DNA from: Acidobacteriota bacterium | GTDB lineage: Bacteria; Acidobacteriota; Holophagae; Holophagales; Holophagaceae | Length of the DNA stretch: 64,000 nt | Direction: 5' to 3' | Assembly (NCBI GenBank): GCA_014189895.1 | Contig: BJFQ01000001.1 | Coordinates: forward strand, 62,001-126,000 | Shown here: positions 18,591 to 27,935 of the stretch, one piece after another | How positions within the stretch are numbered: position 1 is the first letter of the stretch | Layout: the number at the start of each line of letters is the position of its first letter | Program-made: the position numbers and the translations under genes | Notes under the pieces: model-generated | What the model was told of the DNA's origin: nothing | Database searches by the model: none | What the model saw: only the letters and a program-made list of their open reading frames with translations

Positions 18591-21497
18591 TTAAGGGCCA
18601 CCACGGCGACGAAACCCAGGAGCATCTTCGGCGGGTTTGGTAACGGCTAAGGGTACCGTGAGAATTTGACCCCCATATTCCATGGAGAGTTGATAAGTTC
18701 CCGCTGTAGCAAAGGGGCGTCGTCCAGGAGGTAAATTCTTCAGGGTAGTGGGATCCACTAAGTAATCCCAAGTCAGGTGATTCAATCCTGCCGCGGCTTG
18801 GATATGCCAAGACTTGGCCTCTTTACCTTCTGCGTTAACCAATCGGAGATGAACGAGACCAGGTGTTGCTACATGAAAGTGAAGATCCAAGGGATCTTCG
18901 ACGATGGGGTTATACCAAGTGGGCCGATCGTTAGCCCACCAGGTTCGAGCAGCGACCTTGGGAGCTTCAAAGAGATGGGCTTTTTTCGTTCGGATCGCAT
19001 CCGTGTATTCATGAAGCACATTTAAAGAAGCTACATAAATACTTCGGCCATGCGTCGCAACGACAAGATCCTTGGTCTTAGATTGAATCACCATGTCGTG
19101 GACAGGAACCCGCGGTAAACCTTGGCCCAATACATCCCAAGACCGCCCTCCATTCAACGAGGTGTAAACCCCCGTGTCGGAACCGACGTATAGGATCGAT
19201 GGGTTAGCCGGATCTTCACGAAGGACATTGAAATTCTCTTCAGGCAAGTTTCCCTTGATGGATTGCCAATTGGAACCAAAGTTTGTAGATTTATATAGCA
19301 ACGTTTCTTGCATATCATTTCGATAAGCATTCAAAACGACATAAATGGTCCCTTCTTGGGCATAACTTGCTTCTAGTCTCGAGACCCAACGTTGTCGAGG
19401 AAGGCCCTTGGAAATATTGACCCATGTTCGTCCCCCATCTTGGGTCACATGCACGAGCCCATCATCAGTACCCGCATAGAGAACACCAAATCGCTTGGGG
19501 CTCTCGGTCAATGCACTGATGGTGCCAAACGGTACATCGCCCGAGGGGGGATTTGTCGTCAGATCACCACTAAGCTCAATCCAGGTATCCCCACGATCCA
19601 TACTTCGCAGTACCTTTTGGGTCCCCGTATAGACTACATCCGGAGCATGCGAAGAAATTTTAATCGGTGTTTGCCAATTAAAACGATATGGATCATCCCA
19701 AAGGGCCGCATGAGGGCGTATAGACTTTCGTTCGGAGCCTTTCAGCCGTGACATAAATCCAAATTGGCTTTCCGTATAAATAGTTTGATTATCTTTCGGA
19801 TTTACCTGAACAAAGCCCCCGTCACCCCCATAAATTGATTTCCAGGTATCGCGACCCTGTCGTGGACGAAGCGTTTTGGCAGGCCCCGTCATGACGCCGT
19901 TATCCTGAAGCCCTCCATAGATTTGATAAGGTTCAGCTTGGTCGACTTCTACGGTATAAAATTGGCCCACGGCTAGATTTTCAATTTCGCGCCAACTGCT
20001 TCCACCATCGGACGAAATATTAAGACCCCCATCATTTCCCAGAATGATATGTTGAGAATTTTTGGGGTTAATCCACATGACATGATGATCAGCGTGGGGT
20101 ATCGCACCCTCTTCTCCGTTAGCGCTTTCGAAGGTTCGACCCCCGTCTCGCGTCTGGATGACAGGGACCCCCATCAAATAGACATGGCGGTCATCACTAG
20201 GATCCACCGTTAACTGACCGAAATAATACCCATAGGTATTAATGACATTATCAAGGCGCTGGGTATGAGTTTTGATCCAATTTGCAGCTCCATCCGTCGT
20301 CACATACAGTTCGGGTCCTATAATATCCGTTTCAAAGAGAGCGGCATTATCATCGTTGATTGCGTTCAAGAGATCTCGGATCTGAAGTTTGCCCTTAGTT
20401 ATATCTTCAAGAATAGTCTCGGCACGTAATGAGGGATCTAGATCATTGCTCCGAATAAAGTCTTGGAGGGTTTTGGGGTCTAGTTTCAGAAATTGATCCT
20501 TCGTCATAGTACGAATTTTTTTAGCTGTCAGCCGAGTCGCATCCTCATAAGGATTCACTTCATTGCTAGGCCTCAGGTTCTGATTGTCCATGAAGGCATA
20601 GATCTTTTGAGAATTTTGTCGACTCTGCCCAAGGCCAATACGACCCACACCGGCATCGCGAGGAAGGCCTCCCATAACGAGAGTCCAGTTCGCTCCAGCA
20701 TCCATTGTTTTATAGATCCCACTTCCAGGGCCGCTTTCTAAAAAATTCCACGGCTTACGATCTTTTTCCCATAGGGCTGCATACAAAATATTGGGGTTAC
20801 TGAAATCGATCAATACATCAGTCGCCCCCACACGATCGCCCCCCTTGAGGCTTAGTACCCAGGTGATTCCGTTATCCGTCGTTTTGTAGATGCCTCGTTC
20901 GCCCCCTTCAGTGTAAAGAGGGCCCTGGGCTGCAACATAAACGGTTTTAGATTCTGTGGGATGGAGGGCAATGCGGGCGATACGATGGCTATTCTTTAAG
21001 CCGGCGCGTCGCCAAGTTTGTCCGCCGTCTTGCGAATGATAAAGTCCAGCGCCCGCATAAGAACTTCGGCTAGCATTGGGTTCCCCGGTTCCAATCCATA
21101 TCTCTTGGGGCTGCCCGTTCTTTCCCCAACGTACGGCCAACGCACCGATGATTCCTACTTCTTCTCGGTCGAATAAAGCGGTCCAACTGGCACCGTCATT
21201 ATGCGTGATCCAAAGGCCACCCGTCGCAAAAGCGACCATCCAATGTTGGGGTTGATGGGCGTCCACTGAAATATCGACGACGCGCCCCCCTTGAGCCATA
21301 GGTCCCACCGATCTGAAAGGAATACCTTTCAAGGGGCTCGCTAGTGCCAGTTGCTGACGGACTTCAAACGATTTCTCTCGAGTCTCTAAGCTTCCAGCGG
21401 CGACTTTGAGATTGTATGTTTGAGACTCTCGAATCTTAGGGTGAATAGTTTGACCCACAAGACTCAACGAAACCAAAAGGACAAATATTCTACGCAT
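18591..21497 (-). CDS. Large secreted VPS10/BNR-repeat propeller protein
   Basis: A 968-residue exported protein with a signal peptide (1-20). Most of the chain is made of repeating sialidase/VPS10-like blades with the BNR signature 'S.DGG.TW' in many copies: 'HNDGASWTALF', 'SQDGGQTWRRAG', 'KTTDNGITWVL', 'KTMDAGANWTLV', 'SSDGGSSWREI', 'SMDRGDTWIELS', 'TQDGGRTWVNIS', 'SLNGGRSWDVLG'. A C-terminal domain (about 840-955) looks like an immunoglobulin/FlgD-like fold ('GLVHLRLVNAEGKEAKSW'). Such proteins are common in Acidobacteriota and Bacteroidota and are often annotated as glycosyl hydrolases, but no catalytic set is visible; function is unknown. ATG 21497 has GAGG at 8 nt. The nearby LytS/LytT-like pair is transcribed towards it. 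Confidence 0.85.
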   Translation of the reverse strand: MRRIFVLLVSLSLVGQTIHPKIRESQTYNLKVAAGSLETREKSFEVRQQLALASPLKGIPFRSVGPMAQGGRVVDISVDAHQPQHWMVAFATGGLWITHNDGASWTALFDREEVGIIGALAVRWGKNGQPQEIWIGTGEPNASRSSYAGAGLYHSQDGGQTWRRAGLKNSHRIARIALHPTESKTVYVAAQGPLYTEGGERGIYKTTDNGITWVLSLKGGDRVGATDVLIDFSNPNILYAALWEKDRKPWNFLESGPGSGIYKTMDAGANWTLVMGGLPRDAGVGRIGLGQSRQNSQKIYAFMDNQNLRPSNEVNPYEDATRLTAKKIRTMTKDQFLKLDPKTLQDFIRSNDLDPSLRAETILEDITKGKLQIRDLLNAINDDNAALFETDIIGPELYVTTDGAANWIKTHTQRLDNVINTYGYYFGQLTVDPSDDRHVYLMGVPVIQTRDGGRTFESANGEEGAIPHADHHVMWINPKNSQHIILGNDGGLNISSDGGSSWREIENLAVGQFYTVEVDQAEPYQIYGGLQDNGVMTGPAKTLRPRQGRDTWKSIYGGDGGFVQVNPKDNQTIYTESQFGFMSRLKGSERKSIRPHAALWDDPYRFNWQTPIKISSHAPDVVYTGTQKVLRSMDRGDTWIELSGDLTTNPPSGDVPFGTISALTESPKRFGVLYAGTDDGLVHVTQDGGRTWVNISKGLPRQRWVSRLEASYAQEGTIYVVLNAYRNDMQETLLYKSTNFGSNWQSIKGNLPEENFNVLREDPANPSILYVGSDTGVYTSLNGGRSWDVLGQGLPRVPVHDMVIQSKTKDLVVATHGRSIYVASLNVLHEYTDAIRTKKAHLFEAPKVAARTWWANDRPTWYNPIVEDPLDLHFHVATPGLVHLRLVNAEGKEAKSWHIQAAAGLNHLTWDYLVDPTTLKNLPPGRRPFATAGTYQLSMEYGGQILTVPLAVTKPAEDAPGFRRRGGP

Positions 21498-21558
21498 AGA
21501 CAGACCTCGTGTCTCCACAGTTTAGCCTCAGTCAAGAACGACGACGGATGCCGATTCG

Positions 21559-22284
21559 CTAGAGACCGCAGATCTCTTTAATTTGAGGCGTGACCGATCG
21601 ACTTACTTCTAGTTCTACACCCTCAGCCACGCGAACAGAAATACGACCTCCGTCGAGGGTACGTGCACCTAAAATAGCTTGAACTCTTAAAAGAAGATGG
21701 CGTTGAATACGAACGAGGCCTTCACGAGTGAAATGAGTTTCAACTTGAGCGAGCGTGTCCCATTGGGTTTGAAAACGTTGATGGCCGTCAGGACCTAGTT
21801 GGACCCAAGCCCAAACGGATTCTTCCTCGACTTCAAAGTGCGTCGTGCGTTTCATGTCTATAAAGAGATAGCCATTCCCAACCCTGACGGCATAACGAGA
21901 ACCGAGAGAAAGTGATTGCTCTTTTCGATTAGTCATCGGTAATGTGTTCAAACGATCGAGACAGCGTTCTAGACGGTCTTGGGAGACCGGCTTGAGTAGA
22001 TAATCTGAGGCTTCAAACTCAAAGGCACTAACCGCGTGTTGATCAAAAGCCGTGACGAATACGACGGCTAAAGCACTGGGGAGTTCTGCAATGATTTCGA
22101 GACCACTGGGACCGGGCATCTGAATATCAAGGAAACAAACATCAGGTTCTTTATTTTCTTTGAGCCATGAAAGGGCAGCGAGGCCGTCTGTACACTCTCC
22201 AACAACTTCAACATGAAGCCCTTCGAGTAATCGGCGAAGCCTCTGTCTCGCTAGAGGCTCATCATCAACAATCAGCGCTTTCAT
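21559..22284 (-). CDS. LytTR-family response regulator
   Basis: The 241-residue regulator has a CheY-like receiver (1-120) with D8-D9, phospho-acceptor Asp53 ('FLDIQMPGPSGLE'), Thr78 and Lys98 ('DYLLKP'). A LytTR DNA-binding domain follows (about 140-240, 'YLFIDMKRTTHFEVEEESVWAW' region and 'EGLVRIQRHLLLRV'). LytTR regulators bind direct repeats upstream of target promoters, often envelope or extracellular genes. The start at 22284 is chosen because it overlaps the kinase stop as ATGA; the longer frame would extend into the kinase gene. The paired kinase is immediately upstream and the VPS10-like gene lies 61 nt downstream on the same strand, a possible target. Confidence 0.93.
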   Translation of the reverse strand: MKALIVDDEPLARQRLRRLLEGLHVEVVGECTDGLAALSWLKENKEPDVCFLDIQMPGPSGLEIIAELPSALAVVFVTAFDQHAVSAFEFEASDYLLKPVSQDRLERCLDRLNTLPMTNRKEQSLSLGSRYAVRVGNGYLFIDMKRTTHFEVEEESVWAWVQLGPDGHQRFQTQWDTLAQVETHFTREGLVRIQRHLLLRVQAILGARTLDGGRISVRVAEGVELEVSRSVTPQIKEICGL

Positions 22285-23384
22285 AAAGACCACCCAGAAA
22301 AATGATCCGGAATAATGACTTGAGCATAGGTCCAACCGTCGCGCGCAAACAACCGAAAGGAAGCTTTACCTCCATAGGCGATCTTAAGTCTCGAATCAAG
22401 ATTGGTAAGCCCTAAGCCCCAAACAGGATTAGGGGGGAGAGGGATGCCCGAGTTTTCGACTGACAGAGAAAGTCGGCCATCCGGAAGACGAGAAGATTGA
22501 ATACGGACAATGGAAGGATTGATCGAGGCGATCACACCATGTTTGAGAGCATTCTCAACGAGTGGCTGAAGAATGAGCGGGTGTATGGGGATTGAATTTA
22601 AACTGTCGTCCCATTGCCACTCGACATGGAGCCGAGAATCTAAACGCAGGAGTTCTATGGCGATCCACTGTTCAATAAAAGCCTTCTCTTCTCCGAGCGC
22701 ACTCTTTTGTTTGGACGAAAAATTGAGAAATTGACGATAAAGCATCGAGAGACCCAAGATGCCCTTTTCTGCTTTGATGGGATTTTGATGAACTAACTCA
22801 GCAAGACCGTTGAGAGAGTTATGAAGGACATGAGGGGACAATTGCGCCTGCAGGCCATGGAGTCGGGTTTGGTTGAGGACGCCTGCCATCGCTTCTTGTT
22901 CTAGTTTGTCGACACCTCCATTGGCGAGCAAAGCGCCGATGATAGTAGAAATGACCGTATTCGCTGGAGCCCGCGCGACCCAGTCCCAATAATTAAAGTG
23001 TTGATCCATTTCGCCACCCAAAAAGTGAGCAGGGACACCTTCGGATCCATCCGACAAAATAACAAACGATACGCTGTATGCCAAGATTAGCCATAAGCAA
23101 TTAAAAAGGATCGACTGCACTGTACCTCTCAAAATACCTGCCCGGAGTTGCTCATCGCCAGAATAAAGCCACGGCAAGGGAGATAGAAGGGTAATGCCGG
23201 TCGTGAAAGACGAGAAGAAAAATAAAATTCCAAACCAGAAATTCAATTGGGGTATGACCAAGAGATTTCTATTCTGTATTAAAAAGATACTGAGAAATAT
23301 AATGGTCAACAACGAAATCACAATCCAGGTCGACGAGCGACGCATGGTGTTTTGGGTAAAATTATTCAGGCCCTGAACGTTCAT
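22281..23384 (-). CDS. Sensor histidine kinase, LytS/His_kinase type
   Basis: A 367-residue kinase. Four or so membrane segments lie in the first 155 residues ('WIVISLLTIIFLSIFLI', 'FWFGILFFFSSFTTGITLL', 'ILFNCLWLILAYSVSFVIL', 'VISTIIGALLA'). The phospho-acceptor is His185 in 'QLSPHVLHNSLNGL', the variant of the family motif usually written NPHFLFN. A GHKL ATPase domain follows with the N-box 'PLVENALKHGV' and 'GLGLTNLDSRL'. It should sense an envelope or membrane signal and phosphorylate the LytTR regulator encoded directly downstream with a 4-nt overlap. The membrane domain has no recognised sensor fold (not the 5TM-LYT type as far as I can see). Confidence 0.9.
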   Translation of the reverse strand: MNVQGLNNFTQNTMRRSSTWIVISLLTIIFLSIFLIQNRNLLVIPQLNFWFGILFFFSSFTTGITLLSPLPWLYSGDEQLRAGILRGTVQSILFNCLWLILAYSVSFVILSDGSEGVPAHFLGGEMDQHFNYWDWVARAPANTVISTIIGALLANGGVDKLEQEAMAGVLNQTRLHGLQAQLSPHVLHNSLNGLAELVHQNPIKAEKGILGLSMLYRQFLNFSSKQKSALGEEKAFIEQWIAIELLRLDSRLHVEWQWDDSLNSIPIHPLILQPLVENALKHGVIASINPSIVRIQSSRLPDGRLSLSVENSGIPLPPNPVWGLGLTNLDSRLKIAYGGKASFRLFARDGWTYAQVIIPDHFSGWSL

Positions 23385-23419
23385 AAATTAAGAATGACAG
23401 AGGAGACGACGGGGGAGGC

Positions 23420-24085
23420 CTAATGAGGGGTAATCGTACGAATTTGGGAGGCCAACGAGAGGATTCCGTTGATGAGGAACTGCATGCCCACGCCCGCCAA
23501 GATGAGTCCCATTAATTTCGTTAAAATCTTTTCACCCAAGGTTCCTAGTTTTTTGAAGATGACCGTCGCATTGATGAGTACAAAATAGGTCATGGTGATA
23601 TTTGCCAAAATAGCAAATAGCACTAAGGCGTAATCACGCAAAGACACTTCCGTCACGAACCCCATAACCGTACTGAGCGTACCGGGGCCTGCGAGAAGGG
23701 GAATGCCGAAGGGAATCACGGCGTAATCTTCTGGAAGACGATGTCGAGCCGCATCCTGCTCCTGAGGCGTGATGCGATTTTGGCTATCTCCTGACAACAT
23801 GGCAAAAGAGCGAGATAAAACTAAAATGCCCCCGACGAATTTCATCGCTAGGGCGGTAAATCCGAAGAAGCTAAAAATAAACTGTCCGAGCACCGCGAAG
23901 ACAATCATTGCAAGGCCTGCAGTGATACAAGCCCGGCGTGCCATCTTTTTCATTGCGGCCGAATCCACATTAGCGGTAGACGAAGCAAAAACTACCGAGG
24001 CGCTCACGGGATTCAATACGGAAAATAAAGAGGCGAGTACCCCAATCAAATAAGAACTGGTGGAAACAAGAGTTTCTAGACTCAT
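23420..24085 (-). CDS. MarC-family integral membrane protein
   Basis: A 221-residue protein with six hydrophobic segments and the MarC pattern: 'LFSVLNPVSASVVFAS' near the start, 'FGFTALAMKFVGGILVLSRSFAMLSG' in the middle, and 'AVIPFGIPLLAGPGTLSTVM' (the 'P.A.P...GPG' signature) around residue 120. MarC proteins sit in the inner membrane; despite the old name they are not multidrug regulators, and their transport role is unresolved. It overlaps the stop of the upstream phosphatase gene by four bases (ATGA), which ties it to the phosphatase-thiG unit. Confidence 0.88.
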   Translation of the reverse strand: MSLETLVSTSSYLIGVLASLFSVLNPVSASVVFASSTANVDSAAMKKMARRACITAGLAMIVFAVLGQFIFSFFGFTALAMKFVGGILVLSRSFAMLSGDSQNRITPQEQDAARHRLPEDYAVIPFGIPLLAGPGTLSTVMGFVTEVSLRDYALVLFAILANITMTYFVLINATVIFKKLGTLGEKILTKLMGLILAGVGMQFLINGILSLASQIRTITPH

Positions 24086-25761
24086 CGAATGACTTTAGCC
24101 TTTGGTTGAAGTTTTAAGATTTTTCCGTCTAGGGTCTGCATAGGCTTGATACCCAATTCCGAGGCAAGAGTAGGCGCTAAATCTACGATTTCAACACCGT
24201 CGGATACGACTCGATGTTCCCAGGGGCCCCAAAAAACAAGAGGGACATGGCGATCATAGTTCATCGGGCTTCCATGTTGAGACCCCGCCATACCCCATGA
24301 GGTATAGGGCTTGAAAACCACAAAAATATCGCCCGCGCGACGCGAATCGTAACTCAGATTAAACCGTTGAGCCATGGAGAGTGTCCGAGGGTCTTGATTC
24401 GGAGGAACGATAGCTTTAACAATGTCTTCTCGGCTAAAGACTTCTTCAACATGGGGGGCAGCCTTTACAATCTCGAGGAGCTTGGGCATAAGCTTTTCTT
24501 GGATAGATAAATCTACCTCTATGGGGAGGGCCGCTTGGTTAATGTAGAGATCGGTGGGATTTCCCGTCACTCTGAATATGTCTAGAGAGTCAGCGCGAGA
24601 AGTCGTTAGCTTTGTTCGAGCGGCTTCGTTGAGTGCCTTCAGCCATGGGGCAGACGAGTCTCTTTCGGCCATTAAGCCTTGGGCATTTAATCGTTCAGCA
24701 AAGTCAGGGGCGCCGTGATCTGAAGTGAGAATAATCACCACATTGGAATCTTTGGATTTCAGGAATTCAATAAAGGAACCTAGGGCTTGATCCAGCCTTA
24801 AAAGGTGGTCTTGCATTTCGGGTCCCCCGGTTCCAAAAGCATGCCCCACATAATCAGTCCCAGAAAGTCCAAGCGTCACGATATCGACATGGTTATCTTG
24901 ACCTAATTGTTCTTTCTCAATGAATTTTTGAGCAAACTGGAGAATCAGTTCATCATAAAACGGGGTGGCTCGAAAGCGTTTGAAAAATCCAGAATCCAAT
25001 GGGTCATCGATCGACTTGATGGTTCTCGGAAGACCAGTTTTAATAATTCTTTCCCCAAGATAATCTCCGTCCAAGAGATAAGTTTGCGGCTTAGCAATTG
25101 AAGGATTTGTTTTTGAGGAAGACCATATAATCGATTGGTCCTGAAGTGACTGGAGCCAATTTTGATTAGCCACTTGGAGCCATGGAGGTAGATCTAATCG
25201 ATAAGCGGTTGAGGTCGTTAACCCCACAAAGGGCTCAAACCAATAAACGTCAGGCGTTGAAGAGCCCGCCATGAAAATACTGCTGCGGTCTTTCCCTGAA
25301 ATCGCAACTAACCGCGATTGGGGGTCTTGATGAATGAGCCAATCTCCCAAGCTAGTCCCTGAAAACCAACCATTGCTTGCTCCCTTGCGTCCCGCGGTGG
25401 CAAACAGAACAGAAACATTATCATCCTCGGTAGAGTCTATGCGTTTGAAGCCGGCCCCAAACCATGTGTTGCTCACGATCCCCGTATGCGAGGGGTGTCG
25501 ACCCGACATGATCGTGGCATGCCCGGGGGCTGTCTCCGTGGATGCATGAGAATGATAAGCTTCAGAAAAGACTACGCCCTCTTTAAAAAGAGTTTTTAAA
25601 CCCCGAGACCACTGGCTCTGATAACGTGTTACCGAATGAGATGATAGTTGATCGACTGACACAATCACCACCAAACGTGGACGAGGAGCTCCTTGTAAAA
25701 AGATACAAAGCATAGAAAAAGCGATGAAATAGAAACAGGATTTTGCAATAGTTCTATTCAT
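24082..25761 (-). CDS. PafA-like alkaline phosphatase / phosphodiesterase-family protein
   Basis: A 559-residue exported enzyme with an N-terminal signal peptide (about 1-24). Alkaline-phosphatase-superfamily metal ligands are visible: Asp37 in 'VIVSVDQL', nucleophile candidate Thr77 in 'TETAPGHATIMSG', 'GLSGTDYVGHAFG' (Asp, His), 'ILTSDHGAPDF' (Asp-His) and a late His in 'GSQHGSPMNYDRHVPLVFWG'. The Thr nucleophile and 'TAPGH' pattern match PafA-type phosphate-irrepressible phosphatases, which hydrolyse phosphate monoesters in the periplasm. A diesterase relative is possible. It overlaps thiG upstream and marC downstream by ATGA junctions, so all three are coupled despite having no clear common pathway. 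Confidence 0.87.
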   Translation of the reverse strand: MNRTIAKSCFYFIAFSMLCIFLQGAPRPRLVVIVSVDQLSSHSVTRYQSQWSRGLKTLFKEGVVFSEAYHSHASTETAPGHATIMSGRHPSHTGIVSNTWFGAGFKRIDSTEDDNVSVLFATAGRKGASNGWFSGTSLGDWLIHQDPQSRLVAISGKDRSSIFMAGSSTPDVYWFEPFVGLTTSTAYRLDLPPWLQVANQNWLQSLQDQSIIWSSSKTNPSIAKPQTYLLDGDYLGERIIKTGLPRTIKSIDDPLDSGFFKRFRATPFYDELILQFAQKFIEKEQLGQDNHVDIVTLGLSGTDYVGHAFGTGGPEMQDHLLRLDQALGSFIEFLKSKDSNVVIILTSDHGAPDFAERLNAQGLMAERDSSAPWLKALNEAARTKLTTSRADSLDIFRVTGNPTDLYINQAALPIEVDLSIQEKLMPKLLEIVKAAPHVEEVFSREDIVKAIVPPNQDPRTLSMAQRFNLSYDSRRAGDIFVVFKPYTSWGMAGSQHGSPMNYDRHVPLVFWGPWEHRVVSDGVEIVDLAPTLASELGIKPMQTLDGKILKLQPKAKVIR

Positions 25762-26561
25762 TTAGGCGCTCCGTCGTGTTGGGTTGTCGACGCGATGATC
25801 CCTTGCAAGGGGCTACTCGCCTGAGCTGTGGAACGATGGGGCATGCGCCCTGCTTCAAATGCAAGGCGGCCAGCCTGGACGGCAGCACGCATCGCCTCAG
25901 CCATTACGACAGGATTTCGAGCTTCCGCCACAGCGGTATTCATCAGAACTCCATCAGCGCCTAACTCCATGGCAATGCAAGCATCACTTGCCGTTCCCAC
26001 GCCTGCATCTACAATCATGGGAATCTTATAGGGCTTAAGGGTTTCGCTTATCAATTGAAGGGTGGAAGGATTCTGGACTCCTTGGCCTGACCCAATCGCA
26101 CTCCCGAGAGGCATGACCGCCGCACAACCAACGTCCGCTAATTTCTTAGCCAAGATGGGATCAGCATTCACATAAGGTAAGACAATAAATTTATCTTTGA
26201 CGAGTTCCCGTGCGGCGGCGAGCGTCGCTTCATTATCAGGGTATAAAGAATGGGGATCTCCGATCACCTCGAGTTTAATCCAATCTGTTTGAAGCGCTTC
26301 CCGTGCCAGTCGTGCGACACGCACAGCATCGTCAGCGGTATAACATCCAGCCGTATTGGGGAGAATACGCAAATGAGGTAAGATCCAATGAAGAATATTG
26401 GCTTCGCCTTCTGCGCTCAAATCAAAGCGACGTACGGCTAGGGTGACCATTTCTACCGCGGCGGCCTGGTGACAGGCTTGCATGATATCGAACGACGGGT
26501 ATTTTCCGGTTCCCAAAATAAGCCGGTTCGAGAATTCAAGTGGTCCTAGTTGCCAAGGCAT
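25758..26561 (-). CDS. thiG: Thiazole synthase ThiG
   Basis: The 267-residue TIM-barrel enzyme makes the thiazole phosphate of thiamin from 1-deoxyxylulose 5-phosphate, dehydroglycine and ThiS thiocarboxylate. The N-terminus '[15 protein letters not shown]', the Schiff-base Lys96 in '[10 protein letters not shown]', '[14 protein letters not shown]', '[15 protein letters not shown]' and '[12 protein letters not shown]' are all family landmarks. A C-terminal tail of about 20 residues goes beyond the typical end. None of thiS, thiF, thiH/thiO, thiC or thiE is nearby, so it is an orphan here. No TPP riboswitch is visible in the 22-nt gap to folC. It is transcribed from the folC side and overlaps the phosphatase gene. 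Confidence 0.95.
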   Translation of the reverse strand: MPWQLGPLEFSNRLILGTGKYPSFDIMQACHQAAAVEMVTLAVRRFDLSAEGEANILHWILPHLRILPNTAGCYTADDAVRVARLAREALQTDWIKLEVIGDPHSLYPDNEATLAAARELVKDKFIVLPYVNADPILAKKLADVGCAAVMPLGSAIGSGQGVQNPSTLQLISETLKPYKIPMIVDAGVGTASDACIAMELGADGVLMNTAVAEARNPVVMAEAMRAAVQAGRLAFEAGRMPHRSTAQASSPLQGIIASTTQHDGAPK

Positions 26562-26583
26562 TAATACTCCACAGAAATATAGT

Positions 26584-27891
26584 TTACCTTGCTCGCTCGG
26601 GACAACACTCGGGGTTAGGCATCAGATTAAAATGCTCCAGCAGTTCTCCTAGGAGATAAAGTGAGCCTATAAATAAAACTGGGTCCCCCTGATGCGCTTT
26701 CAAGCGAGGCTCTAGTTCGTCCCATGAGGGAAGATTCGTATAGTCAACGGATGCATGAGCGAATAATGCCCCGAGATCACCCAGCGTTGCAAATCGATCG
26801 GCCCGTCCCTGAATCAAGGTTAAGGATTTGTGGGGAAAATGCTTGAGTACCTGAACCATGCTCGCGAGGTCTTTGTCTTGCATGACGCCAAAATAAAGAT
26901 GGGGCGTCATGCCTGTCGCTAAGCAATGTTGTCTGAGGGCCTCAAGGCCCTCTGGATTATGGGCGCCATCTAGCCAAACATTGTCAAACCCTGGAAGTGC
27001 AGAAAGTCGTCCAGGCCAATGAAGATGGGCCAAACTTTCTAGACATGGGTGAATGGGGAGATGGAACCCCATGCTTTTTAAGCACGCTAGCACCTCCAAG
27101 GCACACGCTAAATTATCCAATTGATGGCGGCCCGCTAGGCCAAACTTTTGACTATCGACAAGTGAGTGATCCCAAAAAAGATGGGCGCGCGCCTCGAGGG
27201 TAAAAGTGACATGAATGGAAGGCGCAGACTCCAGAAGGGATTCCGCCCAATCCCGGGAGATCGAGGGCCCCAAGACAAGCGGTCGATGTGAGCGTGCAAT
27301 GGCTAACTTTTCGCGTCCAATCAATTCTCTTGTATGTCCGAGGTATTGTTGATGATCTAACCCCACATTGGTTATTACACTAAGAATGGGATCGGTCACA
27401 TTGGTAGCATCCCATCGACCCCCCATGCCGACTTCAACAAAGGCCAAATCGACTTGTTCCTCTGAAAAACATTGCAGGGCTGTGGCGATGATCGATTCAA
27501 AATAAGTCAACTTGATTCCTAAGTCCTTTTCTTTATGAAAGATGTCTTCGAGAAAGTGATTCAGGGTCGTAAACGAAATGAATTGTCCGTCGATCCATAT
27601 CCGTTCTCGAGGGTGTCTCAAATGCGGACTGGTGGTCCACCCCACCTTCAAACCCGCGGCGCGACACGCATGGGCTAGGATAGATCCCGTACTGCCTTTG
27701 CCATTGGTACCCCCGATTAAAACAACAGGGTAATGACGATCGGGGTGCCCAAGTGCTTCAAGGATCACTTGGGTATTGTGAAGGCCTTTCTTAATCCCGA
27801 AAAAAGATCGATTGGATAGCTGCTCGAGCCCATTCCCTTCAGGAACAGGTTCATGCCAAGGGATAAAACAATCAACCGAATGAGGGTTCAT
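26584..27891 (-). CDS. folC: Dihydrofolate/folylpolyglutamate synthase FolC
   Basis: A 435-residue Mur-ligase-like enzyme that adds glutamate to dihydropteroate or folates in the cytoplasm. The P-loop 'GGTNGKGSTGS' is near residues 60-70, followed by 'GWTTSPHLRHPRERIWIDG', the metal-binding 'VEVGMGGRWDATN', 'NVGLDHQQYLG' and 'WLDGAHNPEG' in the C-terminal domain. Length is typical. It starts at an ATG 44 nt downstream of parB and may belong to the same transcript. Whether it has the bifunctional FolC activity or only FPGS activity cannot be decided from the sequence. Confidence 0.94.
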   Translation of the reverse strand: MNPHSVDCFIPWHEPVPEGNGLEQLSNRSFFGIKKGLHNTQVILEALGHPDRHYPVVLIGGTNGKGSTGSILAHACRAAGLKVGWTTSPHLRHPRERIWIDGQFISFTTLNHFLEDIFHKEKDLGIKLTYFESIIATALQCFSEEQVDLAFVEVGMGGRWDATNVTDPILSVITNVGLDHQQYLGHTRELIGREKLAIARSHRPLVLGPSISRDWAESLLESAPSIHVTFTLEARAHLFWDHSLVDSQKFGLAGRHQLDNLACALEVLACLKSMGFHLPIHPCLESLAHLHWPGRLSALPGFDNVWLDGAHNPEGLEALRQHCLATGMTPHLYFGVMQDKDLASMVQVLKHFPHKSLTLIQGRADRFATLGDLGALFAHASVDYTNLPSWDELEPRLKAHQGDPVLFIGSLYLLGELLEHFNLMPNPECCPERAR

Positions 27892-27935
27892 GATTTTGAA
27901 AATGAATCTGTTTCAAAGGGTGATCACTAAAGAAA

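Noticed and set aside
26562-26583. TPP riboswitch upstream of thiG
   Set aside because: Only 22 nt separate thiG from folC and there is no THI-box sequence.
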